Positions 46,066 to 56,693 of a stretch of 64,000 nt of DNA are shown here, piece by piece; position 1 is the stretch's first letter, and the number at the start of each line of letters is the position of its first letter. The notes below the pieces were generated by a model. It did no database searches and was not told where the DNA came from. It saw nothing but the letters and a program-made list of their open reading frames with translations. The position numbers were made by a program, and so were the translations under genes. Origin of the DNA: Adenophora triphylla var. japonica. Lineage: Eukaryota; Streptophyta; Magnoliopsida; Asterales; Campanulaceae. Where the stretch lies: assembly GCA_022495995.1 (NCBI GenBank), contig JAFEMH010002598.1, positions 1-64,000 of the forward strand, in the 5' to 3' direction.

Positions 46066-46738
46066 GGCTCCGTTTGTTTAGCGTAAAACGATTTTCGGAA
46101 AATATTTTCATGTATTTAATAAAAATAATTTTCATCTTAAATTTATTTTTAATAACTCCCAACTCCACTCCACTCACCACCACCACCCCTTGCCCCCGAC
46201 CCCACCCCTACCCCATGCTCCCCCACCCCACCCCCCCGTCGGGTAAATATAAATTTAAAATGATTAATTTTTTGTTTTGACTTGAGGGGGGTGAGGTGGC
46301 AGGGGGTGGTGAGTGTAAATTTAGATTAATTTTTTTTTTCGACTCGATGGGGGAGGGTGGGGGGTGAGTGGAATGGGGAAGGAGTTGTTAAAAATAAATT
46401 TAAAATAATTAATTTTTTTACCCGAGGGGAGGGAGGGGGAGAATTCTAAAATCTAATTTTAATATAAATATTTTTTTTTATGAAGGGATGGGGTAGGGGT
46501 GGTTGATGTGCGGTGGGTAACGTGGGGGTATATGAAAAGTTATGTGTGTGTGCATGTAAAGGTGTTAACATTTTTCGAAAAATGTTTTGCTTAGAAAAAA
46601 TCTGTAAATCATTTTACTTAAAAATGTGGGAAAAATATTTTTCAAAAAACATTTTCTCCATTTTCCGATGCTTAACAAACACCGAAAAATGAAAAAAAAT
46701 ATTTTTCGAAAAATATTTTCCCCCAAACATACGGAGCC
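46066..46738. mobile_element. Tourist-like (PIF/Harbinger) MITE
   Basis: The left end GGCTCCGTTTGTTTAGCG mirrors the right CCAAACATACGGAGCC. TTA lies on both sides, the usual Tourist target duplication. The interior has repeated AAATTTAAAATGATTAATTTTT-like words, each followed by G-rich tracts. Part of the right end is duplicated at 46739-46795. Confidence 0.75.
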
Positions 46739-46879
46739 TTATTCAAAATAGAAAAACATTTTCCCCCAAACATACATACGAAGCCTTATTCAAAATATTA
46801 TTGATAATTTAAATGGGATAATTTAAATGGGTAAAAGTAAAGTAGAACTTTAGTTTATGAAGTACCAAAAAGAGATATA

Positions 46880-47163
46880 CTCCCTCCGTTCCATGTGAAT
46901 GTAAATCATTTTTGTGGGCACAATAACTAAGAAATATTATTAAGATAATGAAAATATGTGGTAGAAAATAAAGAGAGAGAATGAGTGGAGTTAATAGTAG
47001 GTTGGTTGAATAAATTGTATGGTGAAAAATGAAGAGAGAGAATGAGTGGGTGGGGTAGAGTGAATATAAAATAATAAATTTGTTTTTATTTTGGGCAGTT
47101 TGCATTTACGTGAGACGGACCAAAATAAAAATAAGTTTGCATTCACATGGGACACGAAGGGAG
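46880..47163. mobile_element. Stowaway MITE
   Basis: The TIRs are CTCCCTCCGTTCCATGTGAA and TTCACATGGGACACGAAGGG, with TA on both sides. Confidence 0.88.
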
Positions 47164-47496
47164 TATAAGTGTATAACTTTTAATCTAGGGAGGAATGTGT
47201 ATTTATTTAATCTATACTCCACTATAGTAGTGGCTAGTATTATTAAGTGGCTATTACATTTCAACGGTCAAATATGTGGTGCTTGAATGAATTATGGTCA
47301 CTATCAAACTACAGTGGGTAATACTAAAAATGAGGAGGACTTTCAAGCATTTTATCCTTTTCTTTCTGACTTTGAAATTGGTCAAGCAAGCAGTAGCCTT
47401 ATATTTTCATTCCCCACCACTGTCTCTTATTTATTTCTCTTATTTATCTACTTACTAGCACATGCTCGTGTTCAAGGTCATGTGAGATTTTTTTTT

Positions 47497-47529
<33 letters not shown>
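47164..47529. other. Intergenic with (AT)n run
   Basis: No supportable gene. An alternating AT run lies at about 47501-47529. Confidence 0.5.
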
Positions 47530-47537
<8 letters not shown>

Positions 47538-47676
47538 CAAGTATGTCGTACAACATACTAAGTTGTGAGGGTAAAATGGAAAAGGGACAAAACAGTGATG
47601 GCAAAATGATAATTTTCACGCGTAAAACTGTTCATTCTATTGTAGTGAGTGGAGCTCTCATTTACTGTATAATATA
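47530..47676 (-). mobile_element. Helitron-family remnant, copy 3
   Basis: On the minus strand it has GTAAATGAGAGCTCCACTC, GAACAGTTTTACGCG, CATTTTGCC and a TATGTTG/CGACATA inverted repeat, in the same order as the 61770-62098 Helitron. The TC and CTAG ends are not preserved. Confidence 0.45.
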
Positions 47677-47982
47677 CTCCCTCCGTCCCACCGATCTTAA
47701 GAAAAGTTTCTATTTTGGGCGTCCTGCTAATTTTAAGAAATCTCAAAATAGAAAGTTTTTATTATTTTTATACTCTTTCTACCCCACTCATTCTCTCTCC
47801 TACTTTACTTTTACACTCACAACATTCTCTCTCCTAACTATTCATCCCACTCATTATCTCTCCTATTTAATTTTTCACACTCACAACACTTCTTCCACTC
47901 ATTCTCTCTCCTAATACTATAATAATATTCCTTAATTCCCGTGTCATTTTACTTTTTCTCAAGCTCGCTGGAACGGAGGGAG
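47677..47982. mobile_element. Stowaway MITE
   Basis: The TIRs are CTCCCTCCGTCCCACCGAT and GCTGGAACGGAGGGAG, with TA on both sides. The stretch from here to 48458 is AT-rich without genes; a weak B-box-like GGTGTTCGACCTC lies at about 48069. Confidence 0.88.
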
Positions 47983-48646
47983 TAGATTATTATGTTTTAC
48001 TCCATTAAGCATCAAAGAAATCTATCTGAAGCAACATTCGGTGTTTTGTTCCATACGAAAGGTCAGGTGTTCGACCTCACCATCCACAATTTTCATCACT
48101 TCGAAGTGCACACTCTTGTAACAGATTAAGTCACTCATTTAATAAAAAAATGTACTCCATTATGCTCGAAAAATAGTTTTACTTTAATTTTATTTATTAA
48201 GTTAATTGGGTAGAATACTGACAAATTACTCTACATCCTATAATGATATTGAATTTGACTTATCAACGTTTTTAATAAATATGGAGTATATATTTTACTT
48301 GTGTTGCATATTGTTTGTACAATGGTAACATTGCACTAATACGATTTCTTTTGTTAGAAATGCAATATTAATTTTTGGACGGGTTAAAAATAAAAGTGTG
48401 ACATTTACTATAAAGCAAAAAGAGTGTATTCTCTAAACATTATCTCATTTTTTTGTGTGGCTTATTTGATTGAAATTAATTTTTTTCCTCATTTAATTCT
48501 TTTTAAAAAAAATATTTTTCTAAATAACAAGCATTGAAAAGTATTTGCAATTCGGTGAAACTCACTACTCTACTGACATTAGCGAGTTTACACTTTTTCT
48601 CGATAAAACTCGTATTCCTAGTAGTTAGTTTTGTGAAACTCGCTAC

Positions 48647-49168
48647 TGATGAAGGCCAAAATGGGTTTTGGCCCGTGGGCTTTTTTTCGTTAAACCCGTG
48701 GCCCGTGATCCGTGTTCCGGCCCGTGGTCCAGCCTGTTGGTTTGACGGTACAGGCCTGATATTGATTTTAGGGTGACGGGCGGGCCAAGCCCGCGGGCTT
48801 CCAAAGCCCGTTTGCCCATTGACCGTTTGGCCCGTTTTTTTTTTTATTATTTATATTTAACATTTGGTTAAATAACATCAATAGCTTCGTGGCCAAGTGG
48901 TAAGCAGATCCTATTTATTCCTTCTTACCCGGGTTCGATTCCTCCCAACCCCTATTTCATATTTTGTTTAAAAAAAAAAAAAGATTAAATCAGTATGGCC
49001 GTGGATCCTTGGATCCGGGCAAACGAGCGAGCCTCACCTCCGATTTTGCACGGGCGGCCGGGCTTTAGCCCGTTAGCACACACGGACGGGCCGGGCTAAA
49101 CCCGTTTCACCGTTTGGCCTTGATTTGGCGGGCCGGGCCGGGCCGGGTAGCCCGTTTGGGCATCATCA
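48647..49168. mobile_element. hAT-like non-autonomous element, GGCCCG-rich
   Basis: The ends TGATGAAGGCCAAAATGGG and CCCGTTTGGGCATCATCA are inverted repeats. The exact 8-bp duplication CTCGCTAC lies at 48639-48646 and 49169-49176. Both arms are rich in GGCCCGTGG and GGGCCGGGC words. A tRNA-like module with a poly-A tail lies in the middle. Confidence 0.9.
48885..48982 (+). other. tRNA-derived SINE-like insertion
   Basis: TGGCCAAGTGG fits the A box and GGGTTCGATTCC the B box. The unit ends in a run of about 12 A. An acceptor stem does not form, so this is not a tRNA gene. A SINE or SINE fragment nested in the hAT-like element is the best reading. Confidence 0.6.
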
Positions 49169-49469
49169 CTCGCTACTGACAGTAGCGAATTCACCTTCTT
49201 CTTTTTTTCCTAAACTCATTGATATTAGCGAGTTTCACCGAACTTTGTCATTTTTATAAATACTTTTTAATGCTTGTTATTCGGGAGGATACTTTTTTAA
49301 ACATGAATAAATTGAGAAAAACAATAGTTAGAAATTTGATAAAAATTTTAAGAAAAAAATCTAAAAAAAATTTATTACAAATTTTTAATGATGTATCAAT
49401 AATAATTTTTAAAAATTATTTGGGAATAGTATTTTTCCTAATTTTTAATAAAATTAAATCAAATCAACC

Positions 49470-50677
49470 ACTATCGTAATTCCAGGAAAATGGGATGATG
49501 ATTTAAGATCTTTTAAAATCAAATCTATGCACATTAAGAATTTCATTAATAATAATATATACAAAGGTATGATAATACTTTAAAAATATAAAAAAAAAAT
49601 GGTTGAATTCTAATAAAATTGATTTTAAAATTAAAAATAAAATCATTTTTTTCTGGAGGTTAATCCTCAAGGAGGTTCCATAATTCAATCTTAATTTGAA
49701 TAGTGTGTTTTTTTTTTTCACTATTCACACACACACACATACAAGCACAGAAGCGCCTAGGAGATAAATCATAGGGAGAGAAAGTTTTTCCTCTAACTTC
49801 TGGAGAGATCGAACCCATAACATTCAGGTTAAAAGCCATGAGCTCAAGCTAACATGTCAAATTCTCATGTTCAATTTGAATAGTGTTGTCTTGAAAGTAA
49901 ATGTGAAGGGGGCTAGTTGCATTATGTGACTAGTGGCAGTCAAGTTGAGTAAACTAGACAACTAGTTGCCTACTTGCCTTATTGGGACCGCTCCGCTCCC
50001 AAGTCTATTTCAGTCACCCAATCCATTCCAAATTTTCAAGTTTAGACCTTTAACTTTGAGATTTAGCAATTATGCTTGTTTGTTCTTCTACCTAGGTATT
50101 TCGTTCCGTTTGAACCAATATACTTGTCATCGATCTGAAAAATTTCAGATTGAAGTAAACTTTGAACAGTTCAAACTGAACCAAATCAAACCGCTACGAT
50201 TTAGTTCAGATAGCGGTTCAACTCAAAATTTCTTTTTCTTAATTATGATGTGATAATTAGAATAATAATCATATCAATGAATTTATATGCACGCAAGAGA
50301 ACAGTGTATTCTGTGACAAATGTCTAAATGTCATTTTTGTGATAAATTTGTTTGTATTTATTTGTATTAAATGGCATGCTTTACAGCCTGTTAATTTTAA
50401 AAAATATCTCCTAATCGTACAAAAAAATTAATAATAATATTCGTTAAATCAAAGTCATCTTATTAAATTTTACTCCTATAATATTTTAGGACCACTAACT
50501 ACTCCTATAATATTTTAGGACCACTAACTTTTTGTTTAATATGTGGAAAAAATGCTAGTGATTTGGCCAGTGATTCTCTGTGTGCTTGGAAAGTGGAAAA
50601 TATGATACAATTGTCGACCGTTTTCTAAAAATCAAGGTCTCTGAAAATTGCCCGATAGAGCTAAGTCTAGCGTTAAA
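49470..50677. other. Intergenic with a weak SINE-like piece
   Basis: Mostly AT-rich. On the minus strand at 49770-49860 GGGTTCGATCTC matches a B box, with a poor A box upstream. A direct repeat ACTCCTATAATATTTTAGGA occurs twice at about 50470 and 50502. No gene. Confidence 0.4.
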
Positions 50678-51027
50678 GAGCATGCACAGTGGTGCCAAAT
50701 TTGTTTGGGCGTGGTTGGCTGATATGGATCGGATGACAGCCAACATTGGTGACTTCCTATTCAGGCTTGAATGACCGGGTCAGGAAATGGGCTAGGGAAA
50801 GACTCTTGGTCATGGGAAAAGAGGGTTTCATAGCCAACCTTATTATGCCATGTGTCAAAATATTAATATTAATATATTAATATTAATATTAATAAAATTA
50901 TTTAATTAATAATTAAAATATATAGATTAGTAAAATAGGATGGAGTTATGGTTATTGATGACGGATGACGTGAAGCTGATGTGGAGGAGAGAGAGTAAAC
51001 ATGACCCGATCACCACTGCGGATAGTC
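50678..51027. mobile_element. Small TIR element
   Basis: The left end GAGCATGCACAGTGGTGCC and the right end ATCACCACTGCGGATAGTC are imperfect inverted repeats. TAAA lies next to both. Ends of this wording are common in plant MITEs, but the superfamily is uncertain. Confidence 0.5.
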
Positions 51028-51534
51028 TAAAGTGCATAGGCGAGGTTTAGGGTGTGTTTGGTAAATAAATATCAGATCATTTAAAAAAATTAAGAATGTT
51101 TTAAAAATAGCTATTAAGTTTAAGTTGGAGATATGAGTTTTAAAAATAGATGTTAACAAGGTAAGAGGGGAAAAGCGAAAAAAAGGGAATGAATTCGAAT
51201 TTTTCTATCAACATATTTGATTTATTTATATTTTGCTATACCTAAAATTTTCTTTTGTTGAAATACTTTTTCATTAATGATAATTTATTTATTTTATAAT
51301 TATTAAGCTATTGAAATAATATATTTGTCATTATCAAACTAACTTAAACTCTTATAATTCAGCAACTTAATGATTTTAGCTCTAATTTTGCAACTCTACT
51401 TTTTCAGACCTTAATTTTAAATTTTATCAAATAGGATCTTAGTCAAGACCTTGGTTTTCCTGATAAAATAACATGATGTGTTTGTGAGATAGAGGAGCAT
51501 GGTGAAGCCTCTCGAGTCTTGACTTAACAATTGG
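51028..51534. other. Intergenic
   Basis: AT-rich, no supportable gene. Confidence 0.4.
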
Positions 51535-52456
51535 CACTACTAGAAAATCATTGTTTAGCCACCGCAATATCAGTGGCTAACCTTCCAAGTTAGTGGCTAA
51601 ATTTAGGATAGCCACTGAAATATTCTGTTACAAATCAGTGGTTAAATGCACGTAGCTAAATTAGTAACCGAGAATTTAGCGGCAAAAAGTGCAACGGAAA
51701 ATCAGTGGTCATTTTATATTCTTGCAGTTACAAATTATGAGTTATGGAATTTAAGAAAAATTGGTCGCTAAATTTTCTACCGATAAGCAACAAATCTTCT
51801 GTAGCTAAATTGGTTCTGGATGTTTCAAAAATAATCGGTTGCTAAATTTTGCTACGTATATAACAACCATTTTCGGTGGCTAATGTTAATTATTTTAAAT
51901 ATTATAAATAGTTAATGATATTACATATTTAGCAACCATAATTTGGTGACTACATCAGCAACTACATTTTAGTTGCAAATAATGTGTCTAAATAATCTAT
52001 TTGTAACAACCAATCCCCACGCACGCACACACACACACACACACATATAATAAGCAGCTAATTCAAAGAATGTGAAATAAATACTCGAATACTTTTAAAT
52101 AAAATATCAAATCATTCTAATTCAAATAACAAAATAGTGTCATACTAAATGAAAAACTAATCCAAGTAAAAAGTAATGTAGAACTAAATAAAAACTAATT
52201 CAAATAAACAATCGATAATGTCATACTAAACAAATTGAGAAGGGTGAGGTCATTCAAACAAATACAAGGTGGTCAAGAAGTATCTAACACCCATAGGATG
52301 AGATAGGATGAGATGGATTCGATATTAGGCTGAGATGACAATTGTTCTAGTTGTTTTTGCATATCTTTGTGAGATTGTAACAGTATCCTCTGGGTCTCCA
52401 TCATTGCATCCATGTTGGTACTCATCTCTTGATGTTCCAATGAATTTCTAGTAGTG
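51535..52456. mobile_element. Left CACTA copy, ending at an internal terminus
   Basis: It starts with the outer terminus and ends with TGAATTTCTAGTAGTG at 52441-52456, the same sequence as the outer right end. The base after it is the last base of a glutamate-cysteine ligase exon. The minus strand at 52273-52455 encodes [20 protein letters not shown], a glutamine-rich helix that may come from a CACTA protein. Confidence 0.55.
52025..52046. repeat. (CA)n microsatellite
   Basis: An ACACAC run of about 22 bp in the left CACTA arm. Confidence 0.9.
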
Positions 52457-53301
52457 TCAGTAAATATTGTTGTCAGGTGATTCTCCCAATCGTTAAGGGT
52501 TGGATATTCACCCGGTATACAAGCAAGTTTTCCAGCCAGAAAGTCCTCCATTGCATGCCAAGTTATGCATGCCTCAGCAAAAATTGAATTCATACTCGAG
52601 AATCTGAAACCAGTAAATCATATACAAAAACGCACCTGGAAGGATAGTCCAGAACAATTTATATGCTTCTTCTTTCGGTAAACGAAATACATTGGAACAT
52701 CAAGAGCATACTCTACATACTGCTCAAACATGTTCATTAGAAAAGGGCCGGGCGGAATCTGTCACTAAAACGATTACATAAGTAATAATACACTTTTGAA
52801 CTCATACTCGAGGAACTAATTAAACTTACCCAAAAGAATCGTCGAAGACAAAAGGAAGCATGCCGGTCGATTTTTATCAACATCGGTCAAGTTTGGCTGG
52901 TAAGAAGAAGAAAGATTTGTCATTTGTCATTTTACAAGTAGACTTTATTATTATATAGTACTGTAACAAAATATAAGTACCTCCGCATGCTGAGGTAGCC
53001 GTTGGGCTTACCTTCGGTGAAAGGTGAATTCGCAAATAAAGTGTTGCAATCTGATTCAAAACAAACAAGAACAAAAAATCGTATTCAATTTATTTAGATT
53101 AATAATATTTCAAAAAAAAAAGAAAGTAAAATGGCCGATTTCTCACAGGCTGTAAGACAAGACTAGCACGGAATTTCCTAATCATTTCAACTTCAGAACT
53201 GAAGTCTAGGTTAACCTGCATGCATGCATGCATGTCAAAAGAAGAAGAAGAAGAATCACACACATTCACATCTGGATCCTTTGTTAGATACTTATATGGT
53301 A

Positions 53302-53376
53302 CTATCTCCATCCCAAAATGAATGGCCAAAAGCAAATATGAATTTTTTTTGGATATTCATTTTGGGACGGAGGGAG
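53302..53376. mobile_element. Short Stowaway derivative in a GSH1 intron
   Basis: The 75-bp hairpin has ends CTCCATCCCAAAATGAATG and ATTCATTTTGGGACGGAGGG, with TA on both sides. Confidence 0.8.
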
Positions 53377-53563
53377 TAGCTTATGAAGATTAATAATTAA
53401 GTAAACAAAGACATAAGAAACAGTTGCAGCATTTGCGATCCCTCACCTGAACTGTACAAGTCCTGAACATTGTATCAAGTCCAAGACTACCAACATTGGG
53501 CATGTAATTCCTCATAATTTCATGCCTTCCACAACTTGATCGGCCAAAATACAGTAATAAGTA

Positions 53564-53665
53564 CTCCCTCCGTCCCAAAATGAATGTCATTTTTTTCAAA
53601 TTTGCTCTTGATCAAAAGCAAATTTGAATTTTTTTGTTCCGACATTCATTTAGGGACAGAGGGAG
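53564..53665. mobile_element. Short Stowaway derivative next to a GSH1 exon
   Basis: The ends CTCCCTCCGTCCCAAAATGA and CATTTAGGGACAGAGGGAG are bounded by TA. It lies about 30 bp upstream of the exon at 53531. Confidence 0.85.
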
Positions 53666-53814
53666 TAACTAAATTGGTTTATTGTCTATTAATGGCCTTT
53701 TTAACAAATTCCATTTATTACCTTGGGCATCATAGGTATATCTTTCAGTCCCCATCTTGGCTTGAAACCAATGCCTAAGAATCCAATTCCCATCTCTTCT
53801 GCAATAGCTTTCAC

Positions 53815-54690
53815 CTGTACATCCACGAATCTTCTGTAGACTTGCTTGAAGAGCACCGAAACTATTGCAAACATCTTACATTCATCTAGAGAACACATTA
53901 ACAACCACGCCAAATTCTGCAGCAGCAGAATTTCTCCAGCAAGGTATGCAGTTTAAATGTACCGGCAGAAAATGTGGCAAAGCAACAGAACTTCTGAGAA
54001 GAAAATGTCCGTAAACTTTGCTCAATTGTTGAATCTATTGAGGCTTGCCACGATATGTGAGCTTTCAAGCTATAAAAAGAAGTTATATGCCATCCAAGTA
54101 CAATGACACTTTACACGAAAAAATATGCTATCTCATCATGTTTATATTAACTCAGTCTCCCGAAAAACATTCTCTATCCAGTAGAACAAAGTGTGTCAGG
54201 ACCAGGTGGGATGGATTCAAATCCCTAAGCCCCTTACACAACCCTCAACCTCACCTTCACTTTACTTATATATGAGCTTCTCGAGCTTTAGTAACAAAAG
54301 TAAGATGCATATGGCCTTTACAGTGAGAATGTTGCGGATCAAAAGTGAAACAGCTTATAAGGGTAACTGACAACAACTATTCTCTATACCGGGCGAAACT
54401 TTGCGGGCGAACATGGAGATTTGATCTACCTTCTCTTCTCTTTTCTTTAAAGAAACAAACCAAGCACCAACTTCGAATCAAGGCAGGCAGGCCACTGTGT
54501 TTGCACTTAAGAACAAAACACCGAAGAAAAATAATTTTACAAGTGTGAGATGGACCGAATGAAAGAGCAAGGAATGAAAGAAAATATCTAAATTACTCAA
54601 TTTGTGCAACAAAATCCGAACTCCTAGATAAACATGCCGAAATCTTCACTCAATTTGTGCAACAAAATCACCCAAAATTACCTTGAAGGA
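53815..54690 (-). other. Non-coding interior of the CACTA unit
   Basis: Should hold the upstream part of the captured gene. I find no further glutamate-cysteine ligase exon, so the 5' exons were not captured or were lost. Confidence 0.45.
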
Positions 54691-54698
54691 AACAGAAA

Positions 54699-55055
54699 AA
54701 ATGGGGAACACAGCAAGTATTGGGGCGAAAATTGACGTACCTTCTGCAAATCGGATTGCACGGCGGAGATGGCTGGAAGGGAGAGAGAAGGTCGGAGGAG
54801 AGGATATCGCTGGTGAATCAAACAACCGTGCCGCCGCTCTGTGTATAGCGAGTAGAGAGAGAGAGAGAAATCGAGTAGAGAGAGACAAAAATAAAATTAA
54901 AATTTGGGAAGACAGAAAAATGGGGGACACAAAGAAGTATTAGGGCGAAAATAGACATACCTTCTGTAAATCGAACGGCGGGGGTGGACGAAAGGGGCAG
55001 AGAACGTCGGAGGAGAGGATATCGCCGGTGAATCGCGCTACCGTTGTGTACAACG

Positions 55056-55070
<15 letters not shown>
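54699..55070 (-). repeat. Duplicated leader-like region with GA-rich tracts
   Basis: Two diverged copies, about 54699-54875 and 54911-55070, share GTCGGAGGAGAGGATATCGC and GGGGCGAAAATTGAC-like words. On the minus strand both have a TC-rich stretch and a CAGAAGGTATGTC-like splice donor. This suggests a 5' untranslated exon, possibly that of the captured gene. A (GA)n run lies at 55056-55090. Confidence 0.5.
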
Positions 55071-55098
<28 letters not shown>

Positions 55099-55194
55099 AA
55101 AGATCGTAGTAGATCGTGCGTGTATAGGAGGAACTCTGCTTCTTGCTGAATAACGAAAAAAAATTGTGGGAATTTTTGGCGCTTTCTAAATTTC

Positions 55195-55241
55195 GCCTCT
55201 TTTTCTTTTTCTTTTTCTTTTTCTTTTTCTTTTTCTTTTCA
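55195..55241. repeat. (TTTTTC)n hexanucleotide repeat
   Basis: About seven units of TTTTTC in a row. Confidence 0.9.
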
Positions 55242-55774
55242 TAATTATAATTGTTTTCTAAAAATATAAAATATATTTACTTATTTATTTCACTGTAATT
55301 TGAAAAATATAATCTTTTAAAAGCAAAAAAAATTTAGTACAATTTAAGTGAGGTACGAAAAAATTGCTAGATCTTTTTTTTTTTTTGCTTTTATTAATGA
55401 AAAAATTGCAAATTTTAAAAGATTTTTTTTTAATGAAGTTGGATTAAGATCTACAAAATTAAAATTAGTAAAATATTTTTTTAAAATGGATTGATCATCT
55501 ATGACTTCAAGCCGTGAAATATCAAAAAGCTGTTGGTGTTTGTGTAAATGGTTGTCGGTGCATGTGTGTTTGAATGCCACGTTTTAGTATATATCCTTCT
55601 CACTTCACTTGATACCAAAAAAATAGGCACACAAAATTTAAGAAAAAGTAGGAGAGAGAATTAGTGGAATGAATTGTTGTGAGGAGGATAAATAAAGTAG
55701 GAGATATTGAGTGGGACTATATAACAATAAAAAGTTAACTTTTTTATTCAAAAACTGTTAGAAGTAAATGATAT

Positions 55775-55844
55775 TGGTAGTGTGGTAGTGATGGTAGTGG
55801 TAGTAGTGGTAGTGGTAGTAGTGGTGGTAGTAGTAATAGTAGAG

Positions 55845-55876
<32 letters not shown>

Positions 55877-56608
55877 GGTGGTAGTAGTAGTGGTAGTAGT
55901 GGTGGTGGTGGTAGTAGTAGTGGTGGTAGTAGTAGTGGTGGTGGTAGTAGTGGTAGTGGTAGTGGTACTGGTAGTAGTAGTGATGGTGGTAGTAGCAGTG
56001 GTGGTGGTGGTGGTAGTGGTGGTAATAGTGGTAGTGGTAGTAGTGGTGGTAGTAGTGGTGGTAGTAGTGGTAGTGATAGTAGTAGTGATATTAGTAGTGG
56101 TGGTAGTAGTGGTGGTGGTGGTGGTAGTGGTGCGGTAGTAGTAGTGGTGGTAGTGGTGCTTGGTAGTAGTGGTGGTGGTGGTGGTGGTGGTAGTAGTGGT
56201 AGTAGTAGTGGTGGTAGTGGTAGTAGTGGTGGTGGTGGTAGTAGTAGTAGTGGTGGTAGTGGTGGTAATAGTGGTAGTGATAGTAGTGGTGGTCGTAGTG
56301 ATGGTAGTAGTAGTGGTGGTAGTGGTGGTGGTGGCGGTGGTAGTAGTAGTGGTGGTAGTAGTGGTGGTAGTACTAGTGGTGGTAGTAGTAGTAGTGGTGG
56401 TGGTAGTGGTAGTGGTTGTAGTAGTGGTGGTAGTGGTAGTAGTACTGGTCGTAATTGTGGTGGTGGTGGTAGTGGTGATAGTAGTGGTAGTAGTAGTAGT
56501 GGTAGTAGCGATAGTAGTGGTAGTAGTCGTGATAGTAGTAGTAGTAGTGGTAGTAGTAGTAGTAGTGGTAGTAGTGGTGGTAGTGGTGGTAGTAGTGGTA
56601 GTGGTATG
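55775..56608. repeat. GTR trinucleotide microsatellite, 0.83 kb
   Basis: Interspersed GTA and GTG triplets (TAG/TGG) with few interruptions for more than 800 bp. Frames of 118 to 299 codons are open (poly-Val; poly-Ser/Gly; Leu/Pro on the minus strand), but only because the repeat keeps triplet phase. Not a gene. Confidence 0.95.
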
Positions 56609-56693
56609 GTAGTCCGTCCCTCTTTTCTTCTATATACTTTCATTTGTTTAGTTTTTTTCTTTTTTTTTTAATATACCTTTTTGTAAAAAATAT

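Larger units (their letters stand above)
48459..49469. mobile_element. Foldback/TIR element hosting two nested insertions
   Basis: The left arm GGCTTATTTGATTGAAATTA and the right arm TAAATCAAATCAACC are ends of long inverted arms. The arms also pair through AATAACAAGCATTGAAAAGT and ACTTTTTAATGCTTGTTATT, and through CGGTGAAACTC and GAGTTTCACCG. The hAT-like element 48647-49168 sits in the loop side. Class and target duplication are not determined. Confidence 0.6.
52457..53814 (-). pseudogene. GSH1: Glutamate-cysteine ligase, captured multi-exon fragment
   Basis: Glutamate-cysteine ligase makes gamma-glutamylcysteine, the first step of plastid glutathione synthesis. Seven exons are visible in order on the minus strand. 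They are 53814-53722 ([17 protein letters not shown], then [11 protein letters not shown]), 53531-53447 ([24 protein letters not shown]), 53215-53147 (VNLDFSSEVEMIRKFRA), 53050-52981 (FTEGKPNGYLSMR), about 52905-52830 (GMLPFVFDDSFG), 52719-52636 ([18 protein letters not shown]) and 52545-52457 ([20 protein letters not shown]). Introns and GT/AG sites are kept, so capture was at the DNA level. The N-terminal catalytic part, transit peptide and final C-terminal exon are missing, and single-base losses break two exons. The last exon runs into a CACTA terminus. Confidence 0.93.

Noticed and set aside
48020..48148. Possible SINE with box-B-like GGTGTTCGACCTC and A-rich end
   Set aside because: No A box at the right distance and no target duplication found.
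50580..50774. 64-codon plus-strand frame
   Set aside because: It crosses the end of the TIR element at 50678, and I recognise no family.
55744..56671. Poly-Val, Ser/Gly and Leu/Pro frames up to 299 codons
   Set aside because: They are translations of the GTR microsatellite.
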